DNA of 64,000 bases, from the NCBI RefSeq assembly GCF_900129315.1, contig NZ_FQUS01000005.1, positions 1-64,000 on the forward strand. Direction: 5' to 3'. Position numbers and translations under genes: made by a program. Below, in pieces: positions 26,767 to 34,885 of the stretch. The DNA is from Fodinibius roseus. Its GTDB lineage: Bacteria; Bacteroidota; Rhodothermia; Balneolales; Balneolaceae. A model generated the notes under the pieces. The model did not search any database and was not told the DNA's origin. It worked only from the letters and a program-made list of their open reading frames with translations. Every line of letters begins with the position of its first letter. Position 1 is the stretch's first letter.

Positions 26767-27876
26767 ATGGCTGATAAAAAGAAAGAAGAACAAGAAGAAG
26801 TACAGTTTACACCCTCTGGGACGGGGATTCGTACCAACGGACAGGTGGTCCGAAGTACGGAATTACCGTCGCCTACGCGGAAAAAACACAAGTCGCTCGG
26901 TCTTTCGGAAGAGGACGTCGTGGATATGTTTGAACTGATGTATCTGCAGCGCCGTTTCGAGGAGCGGGCCATGCAGATGTACCAGAAAGGAAAATTCGGG
27001 GGATTCCTTCATCTCTATATGGGGCAGGAAGCCATTTCTACGGGTACCGCCTATGCCCTGAATGATGACGATGATATTATTACGGCCTATCGCGATCATG
27101 GCTGGGGACTGGTCCGCGGCGTGTCGCCCAAAGCGGGAATGGCCGAACTGTACGGGAAGGTTACCGGCTGCTCGCAAGGCAAGGGGGGATCTATGCACTT
27201 CGCCAATGTAAAGGATCATTTTTGGGGAGGGCATGGAATTGTCGGTGGCAGTATTCCGCTGGGTGGAGGTATTGCTTTGGCTAACAAGTATAAGCAGAAC
27301 GGCCGTGTTACCGCTTCTTTTTTGGGGGATGGGGCCGTGGACCAGGGCGTCTTGCATGAGACCATGAATATGAGTCAGAACTGGAATCTGCCCTGTATCT
27401 TTGCAGTGGAGAATAACGGCTATGCGATGGGGACCGCCGTACATCGCCACTCGGTGGGCGAATTGGTGGACCGCGCCAAAGGATTTGATATGAAAAGTGC
27501 GGTGATCAACGGGATGGATGTGTTTACCGTCTATGAAAAGATGAAAGAAGTCGCCGAGGATGTCCGGGAGCATTCCAATCCCTGGTTTTTGGAGATCCGT
27601 ACCTATCGCTACCGGGGACACTCAATGTCGGATCCGATGAAATATCGAACCAAAGATGAGCTCAGGGAATATGAGGAGCTTGACCCGATCGAACGCATTA
27701 AAGGCTACCTGCTGGACAACGATATAATTGATGAGGATAAGGTCGAGGATATCCAGGATTCGGTGGAAGATACGGTTATGGAGGCTATCGATTTTGCCGA
27801 GGAGAGTGATTTTCCCGACAAGAGTCATTTATATAAAGATGTGTTTGTGGAAGATGACTATCCGTTTCATACGTAA
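26767..27876 (+). CDS. pdhA: pyruvate dehydrogenase E1 component, alpha subunit
   Basis: This is the thiamine-diphosphate-dependent E1 alpha subunit, 369 residues. The ThDP motif runs from GDGA (187-190) to ENN (215-217), with GDGAVDQGVLHETMN between. The phosphorylation-loop block YRYRGHSMSDP is near 280, and MGQEAI and the HGIVGGSIPLGGG segment are typical. The first 40 residues are a charged, low-complexity extension not usual in the family. It forms a heterotetramer with the PdhB encoded downstream. The 223-bp gap to pdhB holds palindromic element copy 5. Pyruvate is favoured over branched-chain substrates from motif details. Confidence 0.93.
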   Translation: MADKKKEEQEEVQFTPSGTGIRTNGQVVRSTELPSPTRKKHKSLGLSEEDVVDMFELMYLQRRFEERAMQMYQKGKFGGFLHLYMGQEAISTGTAYALNDDDDIITAYRDHGWGLVRGVSPKAGMAELYGKVTGCSQGKGGSMHFANVKDHFWGGHGIVGGSIPLGGGIALANKYKQNGRVTASFLGDGAVDQGVLHETMNMSQNWNLPCIFAVENNGYAMGTAVHRHSVGELVDRAKGFDMKSAVINGMDVFTVYEKMKEVAEDVREHSNPWFLEIRTYRYRGHSMSDPMKYRTKDELREYEELDPIERIKGYLLDNDIIDEDKVEDIQDSVEDTVMEAIDFAEESDFPDKSHLYKDVFVEDDYPFHT

Positions 27877-27915
27877 TTGAAATTCGGAAGTTCTTTTTTC
27901 AGTAACAGCTGATTA

Positions 27916-28057
27916 GAGGGATTTGAAAAACCGGGAATGTTGATCAATATCAACCCCTGAACGGATTCAAAACTTCCGCATATATTAAGGCACAGGTACG
28001 CATGTTGAATGCGCGGAAATACAGGTATTGGCCAAAAGAACGGTTTTACAAAGCTCT
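27916..28057 (-). repeat. long palindromic intergenic element, copy 5
   Basis: This is one of the best-preserved copies. Its ends are AGGGATTTGAAAAACCGG and CGGTTTTACAAAGCTCTT. Next to the ends, TTGATCAATATCAACC and ATTGGCCAAAAGAACGG carry the conserved inner pairing blocks. It lies between pdhA and pdhB, 42 nt before the pdhB start codon, so it must be transcribed if these genes are one operon. Confidence 0.9.
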
Positions 28058-28099
28058 TGATTAAATATATCTAAAAAATCTATTACTAAACTTGAAAAT

Positions 28100-29083
28100 A
28101 TGGCTGAACTACAATTCAGAGAAGCAATACGGGCTGCCATTGATGAAGAGATGCAGCAGGATTCAACTATTTTTGTAATGGGCGAGGAAGTGGCTGAATA
28201 TGATGGCGCATATAAGGTTACGGAGGGACTCCTTGATAAATACGGTCCCAAACGAATGATTGATACACCTATTTCCGAGCTGGGGTTTGCCGGAATGGGG
28301 GTCGGGGCAGCGATGAATGGATTGCGTCCCATCGTGGAGTTCATGACGTTTAATTTTGCGGTGTTAGCGGCAGACCAGATTCTCAATCACGCCTCCAAAA
28401 TAAGGTATATGACCGGGGGACAGGTTAAAATTCCTATCGTATTTCGGGGTCCGAACGCATCGGCGGGACAGCTGAGTGCGACGCACTCTGTATCCTATGA
28501 TTCAATGTATGCCCACTTTCCCGGTCTGAAAGTGATTTATACATCTGAGCCGGAGGATGCCAAGGGATTATTGAAATCCGCCATCCGTGATGATAATCCC
28601 GTACTGTTTATGGAATCGGAGCAGATGTACGGCTTGAAAGGGGAAGTATCCGATGAGGAGGACTTTACCATTCCGATCGGTAAGGCCAAAGTAAAGCGGG
28701 AAGGTAGTGATGTCACCGTGGTTGCCCACGGGAAGATGTATCATGTTGCCAAACAGGCTGCCAGTCAGCTGGAAAAGGAGGACGTGGACATAGAGATTCT
28801 CGATCCGCGTACGGTCAAACCCCTGGATATCGAAGCCATTGTGAAGTCAGTCAAAAAGACGAATCGTTGTGTAATCGTGGACGAAGCACATCCGTTTGGC
28901 GGACTGGCGGCGGAAGTGGGATATTTGATACAGCGCGAGGCATTTGACTATTTGGATGCCCCTGTGCAACGGGTTACTTTACCGGATACCAGCGCGCCTT
29001 TTGCTAAAAATCTTTTTGATGAGTGGCTACCCGGCGCCAATGATGTTATTGAAGCGGTTAATACCGTCACCTATCGCAAGTAA
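28100..29083 (+). CDS. pdhB: pyruvate dehydrogenase E1 component, beta subunit
   Basis: At 327 residues this matches the E1 beta family closely. The N-terminal block LQFREAIRAAIDEEM, FVMGEEVAEYDGAYKVT and GFAGMGVGAAMNGLRPIVEFM are diagnostic, and the transketolase C-terminal domain contains VDIEILDPRTVKPLD and DEAHPFGGLAAEVG. E1 beta completes the ThDP active site with PdhA. It is followed 29 bp later by the E2 gene. No stop-start overlap with pdhA exists because of the element upstream, which may let pdhB be translated independently. Confidence 0.95.
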   Translation: MAELQFREAIRAAIDEEMQQDSTIFVMGEEVAEYDGAYKVTEGLLDKYGPKRMIDTPISELGFAGMGVGAAMNGLRPIVEFMTFNFAVLAADQILNHASKIRYMTGGQVKIPIVFRGPNASAGQLSATHSVSYDSMYAHFPGLKVIYTSEPEDAKGLLKSAIRDDNPVLFMESEQMYGLKGEVSDEEDFTIPIGKAKVKREGSDVTVVAHGKMYHVAKQAASQLEKEDVDIEILDPRTVKPLDIEAIVKSVKKTNRCVIVDEAHPFGGLAAEVGYLIQREAFDYLDAPVQRVTLPDTSAPFAKNLFDEWLPGANDVIEAVNTVTYRK

Positions 29084-29112
29084 TCTAAACGTACAAATTT
29101 AATATAGTTACT

Positions 29113-30387
29113 ATGGCAATTAAGGTTGAAATGCCCAAGTTGAGCGATACCATGGAAGAAGGGGTCATCGCCAAGTGGAATGTAGAGGAAGGAGACAATG
29201 TGGAATCCGGCGATATCATAGCCGAGGTCGAGACCGACAAGGCTACGATGGAGGTTGAAGTTTTTGACGCCGGGACCATTCTGAAAATACTTGCCAGTGA
29301 AGGTGATGCGGTGCCGTTGGGACAGATAATGGCTGTTATTGGCGAAGAAGGGGAAGACATCAGTGATATCCTCAAGGAGGCTGAATCCGGATCTGAAAGT
29401 ACTTCCGGCGCGGGAAAAGAGGGTACCGACCAGAAGGAGCAGGAAAAGGAAACCCCGGAGAAAGAAAAGGATGACGATTACGATCCTGTTTTTGAGGATT
29501 CTGACCAGGGGCAGGGGAAAGCTCCGGCTTCGAAAGATACGGCCGGAAACGGCCGGATCAAGGCATCGCCGCTGGCCCGAAGGATGGCCGAAGAGGAAGG
29601 AATTACCCTTGCCAATGTGGAGGGGAGTGGCCCGCAGGGACGGATCATTAAGCGGGATATCGAAAGTTACGAACCTGCCGAAGCGCCGGCTGCGGCAACC
29701 GTTTCGCGCGAGGATAAAGAGGTTCGGGTCTCCCAGATGCGCAAAACCATTGCACGCCGGCTTTCAGAAAGCAAGTTCAGCAACCCGCATTATTATGAGA
29801 CCATATCGGTGGATATGCAAGCGGTGTGGGATGCCCGTAAACAGATTAATGAAGTCAGCGATACAAAGATAAGCTTTAACGATATTGTGGTTAAAGCCTG
29901 TGCCGCCGCATTGCGCAAGCATCCGGAAATCAACAGCTCCTGGCACGGAGATAAGATCGTCCAGCACGGCGATGTCAATATTGCAGTGGCGGTAGCCGTT
30001 GATGAAGGACTGCTGACACCGGTTATCAATAATACGGATCAAAAAGGGCTGGAACAGCTGCAAATTGAAACCAGAGAGCTGGCTGAAAAAGCGCGGGAAC
30101 GCAAACTGCAGCCCGAAGAGATGGAGGGCAGTACCTTCACTATCAGTAACCTGGGTATGTTCGGCATCGAAGAATTCACGGCTATTATCAATCCGCCGAA
30201 TGCCTGTATTCTGGCCGTGGGCGCTATCAAAGAGATACCTGTCGTTGAAGACGGAGAAGTGGTGCCCGGCAAGCGGATGAAGATGACGCTCTCAAGCGAT
30301 CACCGTATTGTGGACGGAGCCATGGCTGCGCAGTTTCTGAACACCCTCAGGCAGATGCTGGAGAACCCGCTGGGTATCGTGCTGTAG
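29113..30387 (+). CDS. pdhC: pyruvate dehydrogenase E2, dihydrolipoamide acetyltransferase
   Basis: The 424-residue E2 subunit has one lipoyl domain (1-77) with the lipoylated lysine K43 in ETDKATMEVE. A charged linker (80-148) follows, then a peripheral subunit-binding domain (151-186, ASPLARRMAEE) and the catalytic acetyltransferase domain (about 200-424). The catalytic histidine is H397 in SSDHRIVDGA. It transfers the acetyl group to CoA and forms the core of the complex. The E3 (lipoamide dehydrogenase) gene is not in the window, so it must be elsewhere. Copy 6 of the palindromic element and a terminator follow. Confidence 0.95.
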   Translation: MAIKVEMPKLSDTMEEGVIAKWNVEEGDNVESGDIIAEVETDKATMEVEVFDAGTILKILASEGDAVPLGQIMAVIGEEGEDISDILKEAESGSESTSGAGKEGTDQKEQEKETPEKEKDDDYDPVFEDSDQGQGKAPASKDTAGNGRIKASPLARRMAEEEGITLANVEGSGPQGRIIKRDIESYEPAEAPAAATVSREDKEVRVSQMRKTIARRLSESKFSNPHYYETISVDMQAVWDARKQINEVSDTKISFNDIVVKACAAALRKHPEINSSWHGDKIVQHGDVNIAVAVAVDEGLLTPVINNTDQKGLEQLQIETRELAEKARERKLQPEEMEGSTFTISNLGMFGIEEFTAIINPPNACILAVGAIKEIPVVEDGEVVPGKRMKMTLSSDHRIVDGAMAAQFLNTLRQMLENPLGIVL

Positions 30388-30417
30388 CTTATGATGCATG
30401 ACAGAATAGCTATAAGA

Positions 30418-30552
30418 ACCCTTTGAAAAACCAGGAACTTCAGTCAATATCAACCTGAACGCATTCAAAACCACCGCCTAAATTCAGGCACAGGTAAGGA
30501 ATCGGTATGGACGAAAGTGCAGAGATTGGCCAAAAGAACTATTTTCAAAGGT
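30418..30552 (-). repeat. long palindromic intergenic element, copy 6
   Basis: Its ends are CCCTTTGAAAAACCAGG and ATTGGCCAAAAGAAC followed by TATTTTCAAAGG. It begins 30 bp after the pdhC stop and stands just before a hairpin terminator. One inner arm has diverged. With copy 1, it is one of only two copies not placed directly upstream of a gene. Confidence 0.8.
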
Positions 30553-30556
30553 GCTA

Positions 30557-30596
30557 TAAAAGGTTCTGGGTCGTAAGATCCAGTACCTTTTTTTAT
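30557..30596 (+). terminator. terminator of the pdh genes
   Basis: The arms around AGGTTCTGGGTC and GATCCAGTACCT pair with two mismatches around a 4-nt loop (GTAA), followed by a run of seven T within TTTTTTTATTTTA. It closes the pdhA-pdhB-pdhC unit. Confidence 0.75.
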
Positions 30597-30663
30597 TTTA
30601 TATTCCGGAATATTTCATTTGCTTCCGATATTTGACGGGAGCCCGATAAAGGAATGAAGACAA

Positions 30664-30801
30664 ATGAATGTCAACAATCACTATGTTTCGGCGGGACAGT
30701 TGTACCGTTCGATGATGGAAGGACGGAAGACCAGCGCCGATACGCAGACATCGTACAAACGAACCCATAAACTTATAGATATCCAGGGAGAGCCTACATG
30801 A
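30664..30801 (+). CDS. possible 45-residue leader ORF overlapping rfbD
   Basis: A 45-codon frame starts at the ATG at 30664 and ends in an ATGA overlap with the rfbD start codon, the classic arrangement for translational coupling. The peptide (MNVNNHYVSAGQLY at its N-terminus, KLIDIQGEPT at its end) has no recognisable domain or membrane segment. A competing frame from 30654 is also open for 38 codons, so coding is not proven. An AAGGA stretch lies about 11 nt upstream. Confidence 0.3.
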   Translation: MNVNNHYVSAGQLYRSMMEGRKTSADTQTSYKRTHKLIDIQGEPT

Positions 30802-31667
30802 ACATTGTATTGCTGGGAGCAGGGGGACAGCTGGGACGGGAGTGGCAGGTTTTCTTTAAGAAAGGCGAGCACAACCATACCCTGCTTCCCTATACGTCTG
30901 CACAACTGGATATTACCCATGAAAGTGAACTTGCTGATGAAATGCGCCAACTGCAGCCCGGGGTGGTCATCAACTGTGCGGCCTATACGGATGTCGACGG
31001 AGCCGAGGAGCAGCGGGACCTGGCATGGGAAGTCAATGCGGATGCAGTGGCCCGGCTGGGAGAGCTGAGCGGGGAACTGGGCTTTACACTTGTTCATTAC
31101 TCTACCGACTATGTATTTCCGGGTGAAGAGGAAGACCGTGAACAGTTTCCCGATGGATATGCGGAAGATCACCCGGCGGACCCGGTAAACTACTATGGAC
31201 AGACCAAGTGGGAGGGGGAGCAAGCCGTTCGAACATCCTCCGCGCACCACTTGATTCTTCGTATTTCTTGGCTCTGTGGTGTTTTCGGGTCAAATTTTGT
31301 AACAACGATGCTTCGGCTGGGCAGCCAGCGCGAGGTGCTGCAGGTAGTGGATGACCAGTGGGGGAGTCCCTCTTTTACAGCCGAGGTGGTACGACATACA
31401 TGGATGTTGCTCAAAGCAGGGGAAGCAGGCACCTTCCACAGCACCTCGCGTGGACTGATTACCTGGTATGACTTAGCGCAGGCTATTTTTGAAGAAAAGG
31501 ATATCGATGTTACCGTAAAGCCAGTACCATCCGAAGCTTTTCCCACGGTGGCCGAGCGCCCCCGTTTTTCAAAACTCAATACGCAGAAAATAGAATCGAT
31601 CCCCGGCTGCACGGTGGAAGAATGGGATGTCGGATTAGCCCGGTTGCTCTATCAATTGCGAACCTAA
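30798..31667 (+). CDS. rfbD: dTDP-4-dehydrorhamnose reductase
   Basis: This is the last enzyme of dTDP-L-rhamnose synthesis, reducing dTDP-4-keto-L-rhamnose with NAD(P)H. The Rossmann loop LLGAGGQLGREW is at residues 4-15. CAAYTDVDGAEEQ is the family block, the catalytic Tyr and Lys are in YYGQTKWEGEQ, and the STDYVFPG strand precedes them. At 289 residues it has normal length. It is first in the rfbD-rfbC-rfbB run. No rfbA (thymidylyltransferase) is present in the window. Confidence 0.94.
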   Translation: MNIVLLGAGGQLGREWQVFFKKGEHNHTLLPYTSAQLDITHESELADEMRQLQPGVVINCAAYTDVDGAEEQRDLAWEVNADAVARLGELSGELGFTLVHYSTDYVFPGEEEDREQFPDGYAEDHPADPVNYYGQTKWEGEQAVRTSSAHHLILRISWLCGVFGSNFVTTMLRLGSQREVLQVVDDQWGSPSFTAEVVRHTWMLLKAGEAGTFHSTSRGLITWYDLAQAIFEEKDIDVTVKPVPSEAFPTVAERPRFSKLNTQKIESIPGCTVEEWDVGLARLLYQLRT

Positions 31668-31849
31668 ACTCCTATATTCGCAAACGGAAACAATTTCAGG
31701 GGAAACCGATACCATAACCGGGAGACGACTCGTTTCCGGTCCGGTCTGCGGCCCGTGGGTTCAAAGCCGTTTTAACCGTCTTGTAGAAACAGGACGCTAT
31801 AACTAACCCCGTAGATAATTATGAGGTTCTGCAACAGGAATAAGGAGGA

Positions 31850-32401
31850 ATGGAGATAACAACTACAGACATCCCGGAAGTATTACTGCTGAAACCGGTC
31901 GTACATCGCGATAGCCGCGGCTTTTTCCTCGAAACCTATCGCGAAGAACATTTTCGTACTCAGGGGATAGAGGTACATTTTGTGCAGGATAATGTATCAA
32001 AATCCCGGCGGGATACGGTGCGGGGACTCCATTACCAGATCGAGCAGCAACAGGATAAACTGCTGACGGTTATGCAGGGTGCTATTTTAGATATAGCCGT
32101 TGATCTCCGGCATGCTTCACCGACGTTCGGACAGCATTCGGCTGTGAAACTGACGGAGGATAACAAACACCAGGTTTTTATCCCCAAGGGGTTTGCACAC
32201 GGTTTTTCCGTACTTTCCGCGGAGGCGCTGGTCTATTATAAATGCAGTGCCTATTATTACCCCGAAGGCGAGCGAGGATTATACTGGAACGATCCGAAGC
32301 TGGATATTGATTGGCAGGTAGATGAGCCGGTGGTCTCCGAAAAGGACCAGAATCAGCCGCTGTTACACGAAATTTCTAAAGAAGATCTGTTTTATGAATA
32401 A
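31850..32401 (+). CDS. rfbC: dTDP-4-dehydrorhamnose 3,5-epimerase
   Basis: This 183-residue cupin enzyme epimerises C3 and C5 of dTDP-4-keto-6-deoxyglucose. Visible features are DSRGFFLETY, the catalytic His in RGLHYQ (H61), the AVDLRHASPTFGQ strand, IPKGFAHGF and the catalytic tyrosine around VYYKCSAYY. A good ribosome binding site (AAGGAGG) precedes the ATG at 31850. The gene overlaps the rfbB start by 8 nt, which couples the two. The 180-bp gap after rfbD holds nothing recognised. Confidence 0.95.
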   Translation: MEITTTDIPEVLLLKPVVHRDSRGFFLETYREEHFRTQGIEVHFVQDNVSKSRRDTVRGLHYQIEQQQDKLLTVMQGAILDIAVDLRHASPTFGQHSAVKLTEDNKHQVFIPKGFAHGFSVLSAEALVYYKCSAYYYPEGERGLYWNDPKLDIDWQVDEPVVSEKDQNQPLLHEISKEDLFYE

Positions 32402-33386
32402 GCGAATTATGGTTACGGGTGGAGCGGGCTTTATAGGTTCCAACCTGCTCTGCTATTTACACGAAAAATATCCCGAGGCTAATTTTCTGAACATCGATAA
32501 GCTGAGCTATGCTTCCGACCTGTCGTATTTGAGTTCGATCAAAGATTCCAACCGATATACGTTTAAAAAACTGGATATCGTTGATCGCGACGCCGTGAGG
32601 GATATCATCCGTACCTACGAACCGGACGGTGTTTTTCACCTCGCCGCCGAATCGCACGTGGATAACTCTATCAAAGGTCCGGAGCCGTTCATACAGTCGA
32701 ATATTGTGGGCACCTTTAACCTGATTGAGGAATGCCGACAGTTCTGGCAGCAGTTGGACTCTCACCGGTTTTTACACGTTTCTACCGATGAAGTGTATGG
32801 TGAGCTGGGTGATGAGGGTACATTTTCGGAGGAGACGCCGTACGCCCCCAACTCACCGTATTCGGCCTCCAAAGCGGGCAGTGACTTTATTGTCCGGTCT
32901 TACTTCCATACGTACGGTATGAATGTGGTGACCACCAACTGCTCGAATAATTTTGGTCCCCACCAGCACGACGAAAAGCTGATCCCCACCGTTATCCGCA
33001 CCGCTTTGGAAGAGGAGGATATACCGGTATACGGGAAGGGAGAAAATGTGCGTGACTGGCTGTATGTGCAGGATCATTGTGAGGCCCTGGACCTGGCCTA
33101 CCAGAAGGGCAGGGCAGGAGAGACATATACAATCGGCGGCGATAATGAATGGAAGAATATCGATCTGGTCAAGAAAATATGCGAGATCCTGAATGAGGAG
33201 CAGCCTTCCGGTACCTTAAGCGATTACAAGGAGTTGATAACATTTGTGAAGGATCGCCCGGGTCATGATTTCCGCTATGCCATTGACGCCTCGAAGATAA
33301 AACGGGAGCTGGGGTGGAGCCGGGAAGATTCCTTTGAGGACCGGCTGCGAGAGACAGTGCAGTGGTATATCCGGCGGTATGGGTAA
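32394..33386 (+). CDS. rfbB: dTDP-glucose 4,6-dehydratase
   Basis: The enzyme makes dTDP-4-keto-6-deoxyglucose using bound NAD+. From the ATG at 32394 it is 330 residues: the NAD loop VTGGAGFIGSN is at 7-17, HLAAESHVDNSI at 82-93, the catalytic TDE triad portion STDEVYGE at 130-137 and YSASK at 156-160. The open frame extends upstream to 32322 inside rfbC, but that part is not homologous. The 8-nt overlap with rfbC indicates translational coupling. The product feeds rhamnose or another deoxysugar into the surface polysaccharides encoded from 42 kb on. Confidence 0.95.
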   Translation: MNKRIMVTGGAGFIGSNLLCYLHEKYPEANFLNIDKLSYASDLSYLSSIKDSNRYTFKKLDIVDRDAVRDIIRTYEPDGVFHLAAESHVDNSIKGPEPFIQSNIVGTFNLIEECRQFWQQLDSHRFLHVSTDEVYGELGDEGTFSEETPYAPNSPYSASKAGSDFIVRSYFHTYGMNVVTTNCSNNFGPHQHDEKLIPTVIRTALEEEDIPVYGKGENVRDWLYVQDHCEALDLAYQKGRAGETYTIGGDNEWKNIDLVKKICEILNEEQPSGTLSDYKELITFVKDRPGHDFRYAIDASKIKRELGWSREDSFEDRLRETVQWYIRRYG

Positions 33387-33590
33387 TCTTATCGGCCGAT
33401 TATATCGATTATATTGATGACAGGTGCCTGTCGGACTTAGCAAAATCTATTGCGAGTCCGTCGGATTTGGCCAGATTCTGAGTTCTTTTTCGTTAAGTAG
33501 TCCCCCTATTCGCCTCAAAATGGGAAGCCAATCGTCTGTCTCTCGTTACAATGTTCTATGTTAGACAGGCTTCAAGGGAAAATCTTAATC

Positions 33591-34811
33591 CTATTCTTCA
33601 GGCAGGTCATTCCCGCGGGGCATAAACGCCTGTATACCGGTAATATCCCGGCCCAGTATCAGTCCGTGGATATCATAAGTGCCTTCATAAGTGTTGACCG
33701 ACTCGAGGTTCATCATGTGGTGGATGACGCGGTAATCGCCGGTAATGCCGTTGGCGCCATGCATATCGCGGGCCGTGCGGGCGATTTCAAGGGCTTTCCC
33801 GCAGTTGTTTCGTTTGGCCAGGGATACCATGGAATGGTGCTCGCGCCCTTCATCCCTGAGCTTGCCCAGGCGCCAGGCGAGCAGCTGCATCTGACTGATG
33901 TCCGTCAGCATATTTGCCAGCTTGGTTTGGGGCAGCTGGTTGGCCCCGATGGGGTAACCGAACTGGTTGCGGTCCATTACATACTGCCGCGCCTTCCGGT
34001 AGCAAAATTCCGCCGCGCCCACCGCTCCCCAGACAATTCCGTAGCGTGCGCTGTTGAGACAAGTAAACGGGCCTTTGAGTCCGGTGATGTCGGGAAAAAC
34101 ATTTTCTTCGGGCACAAACAGATCCTCAAAAACCAGTTCCCCCGTTTCCGATGCCCGAAGCGACATTTTGTATTTTGTTGCCGGTGCGCTGAATCCGTCC
34201 ATCTCTTTTTCCACGAGAAACCCCCGGATGACACCTTCGTCATCTTCGGTTTCTTTGGCTTTGGCCCAGACCACCGCCACATCGGCGATGGGGGCATTGG
34301 TAATCCACATTTTAGCCCCGTTGAGGATCCATCCGTCCCCCGTTTTCACAGCGGTGGTGGTCATGGCTCCCGGATCTGAGCCGTGATCGGGTTCCGTAAG
34401 CCCAAAGCATCCAATCAGTCGGCCCGTTGCCAGTTCGGGCAGGAACCTTTTTTTCTGTTCCTCTGTGCCGAACGTTAAAATGGGGAACATCACCAGCGAG
34501 GATTGCACGGACATAAAAGAGCGATAGCCGGAATCCACGCGCTCGATCTCCCGGGCAATAAGCCCGTAGGCGGTTTGACTGGCGCCGCTGCCCCCGTACT
34601 CGGGATCAATATAGGCCCCTAACAATCCCAGTTCTCCCATCTCCCCGGCAATCTCAGGGTCAAAATATTCTTCCTGGTTGCCTTTTAAAGCCCGGGGTTC
34701 CAGCTTGCTCTGGGCGTAGTCGCGGGCGGTCTCCATGATCATGCGATCCTCTTCGTTCAGCTCGGATTCAAACTGAAAGGGATCGTCAATGTTAAAGCTG
34801 TTGCGTGACAT
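33591..34811 (-). CDS. gcdH: acyl-CoA dehydrogenase, glutaryl-CoA dehydrogenase-like
   Basis: A 406-residue FAD flavoenzyme. The subgroup-specific blocks FMSVQSSLVMFPI, GCFGLTEPDHGSDPG and the C-terminal TYEGTYDIHGLILGRDITG (catalytic Glu in the YEGTYD position) match glutaryl-CoA dehydrogenases, which decarboxylate glutaryl-CoA to crotonyl-CoA in lysine and tryptophan breakdown. The start at 34811 (MSRNSFNID) is preferred to an upstream frame start at 34868. A second acyl-CoA dehydrogenase lies 74 bp upstream on the same strand. The exact substrate is inferred. Confidence 0.88.
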   Translation of the reverse strand: MSRNSFNIDDPFQFESELNEEDRMIMETARDYAQSKLEPRALKGNQEEYFDPEIAGEMGELGLLGAYIDPEYGGSGASQTAYGLIAREIERVDSGYRSFMSVQSSLVMFPILTFGTEEQKKRFLPELATGRLIGCFGLTEPDHGSDPGAMTTTAVKTGDGWILNGAKMWITNAPIADVAVVWAKAKETEDDEGVIRGFLVEKEMDGFSAPATKYKMSLRASETGELVFEDLFVPEENVFPDITGLKGPFTCLNSARYGIVWGAVGAAEFCYRKARQYVMDRNQFGYPIGANQLPQTKLANMLTDISQMQLLAWRLGKLRDEGREHHSMVSLAKRNNCGKALEIARTARDMHGANGITGDYRVIHHMMNLESVNTYEGTYDIHGLILGRDITGIQAFMPRGNDLPEE

Positions 34812-34885
34812 AAGGAATGGTTTTTGAGCGTAAATTAGTAGGTTGTAAAGTAAGCGGATAGGGGACAAATGTAAATCCCCCGCCT

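Noticed and set aside
33387-33590. Hairpins after rfbB (GACAGG/CCTGTC and CGGACT/AGTCCG) as a terminator or riboswitch
   Set aside because: Stems are short and no T-tract follows; not enough to name a regulatory element.
33558-34379. 273-codon plus-strand frame over the glutaryl-CoA dehydrogenase-like gene
   Set aside because: Antisense shadow; the minus-strand gene has intact family signatures.
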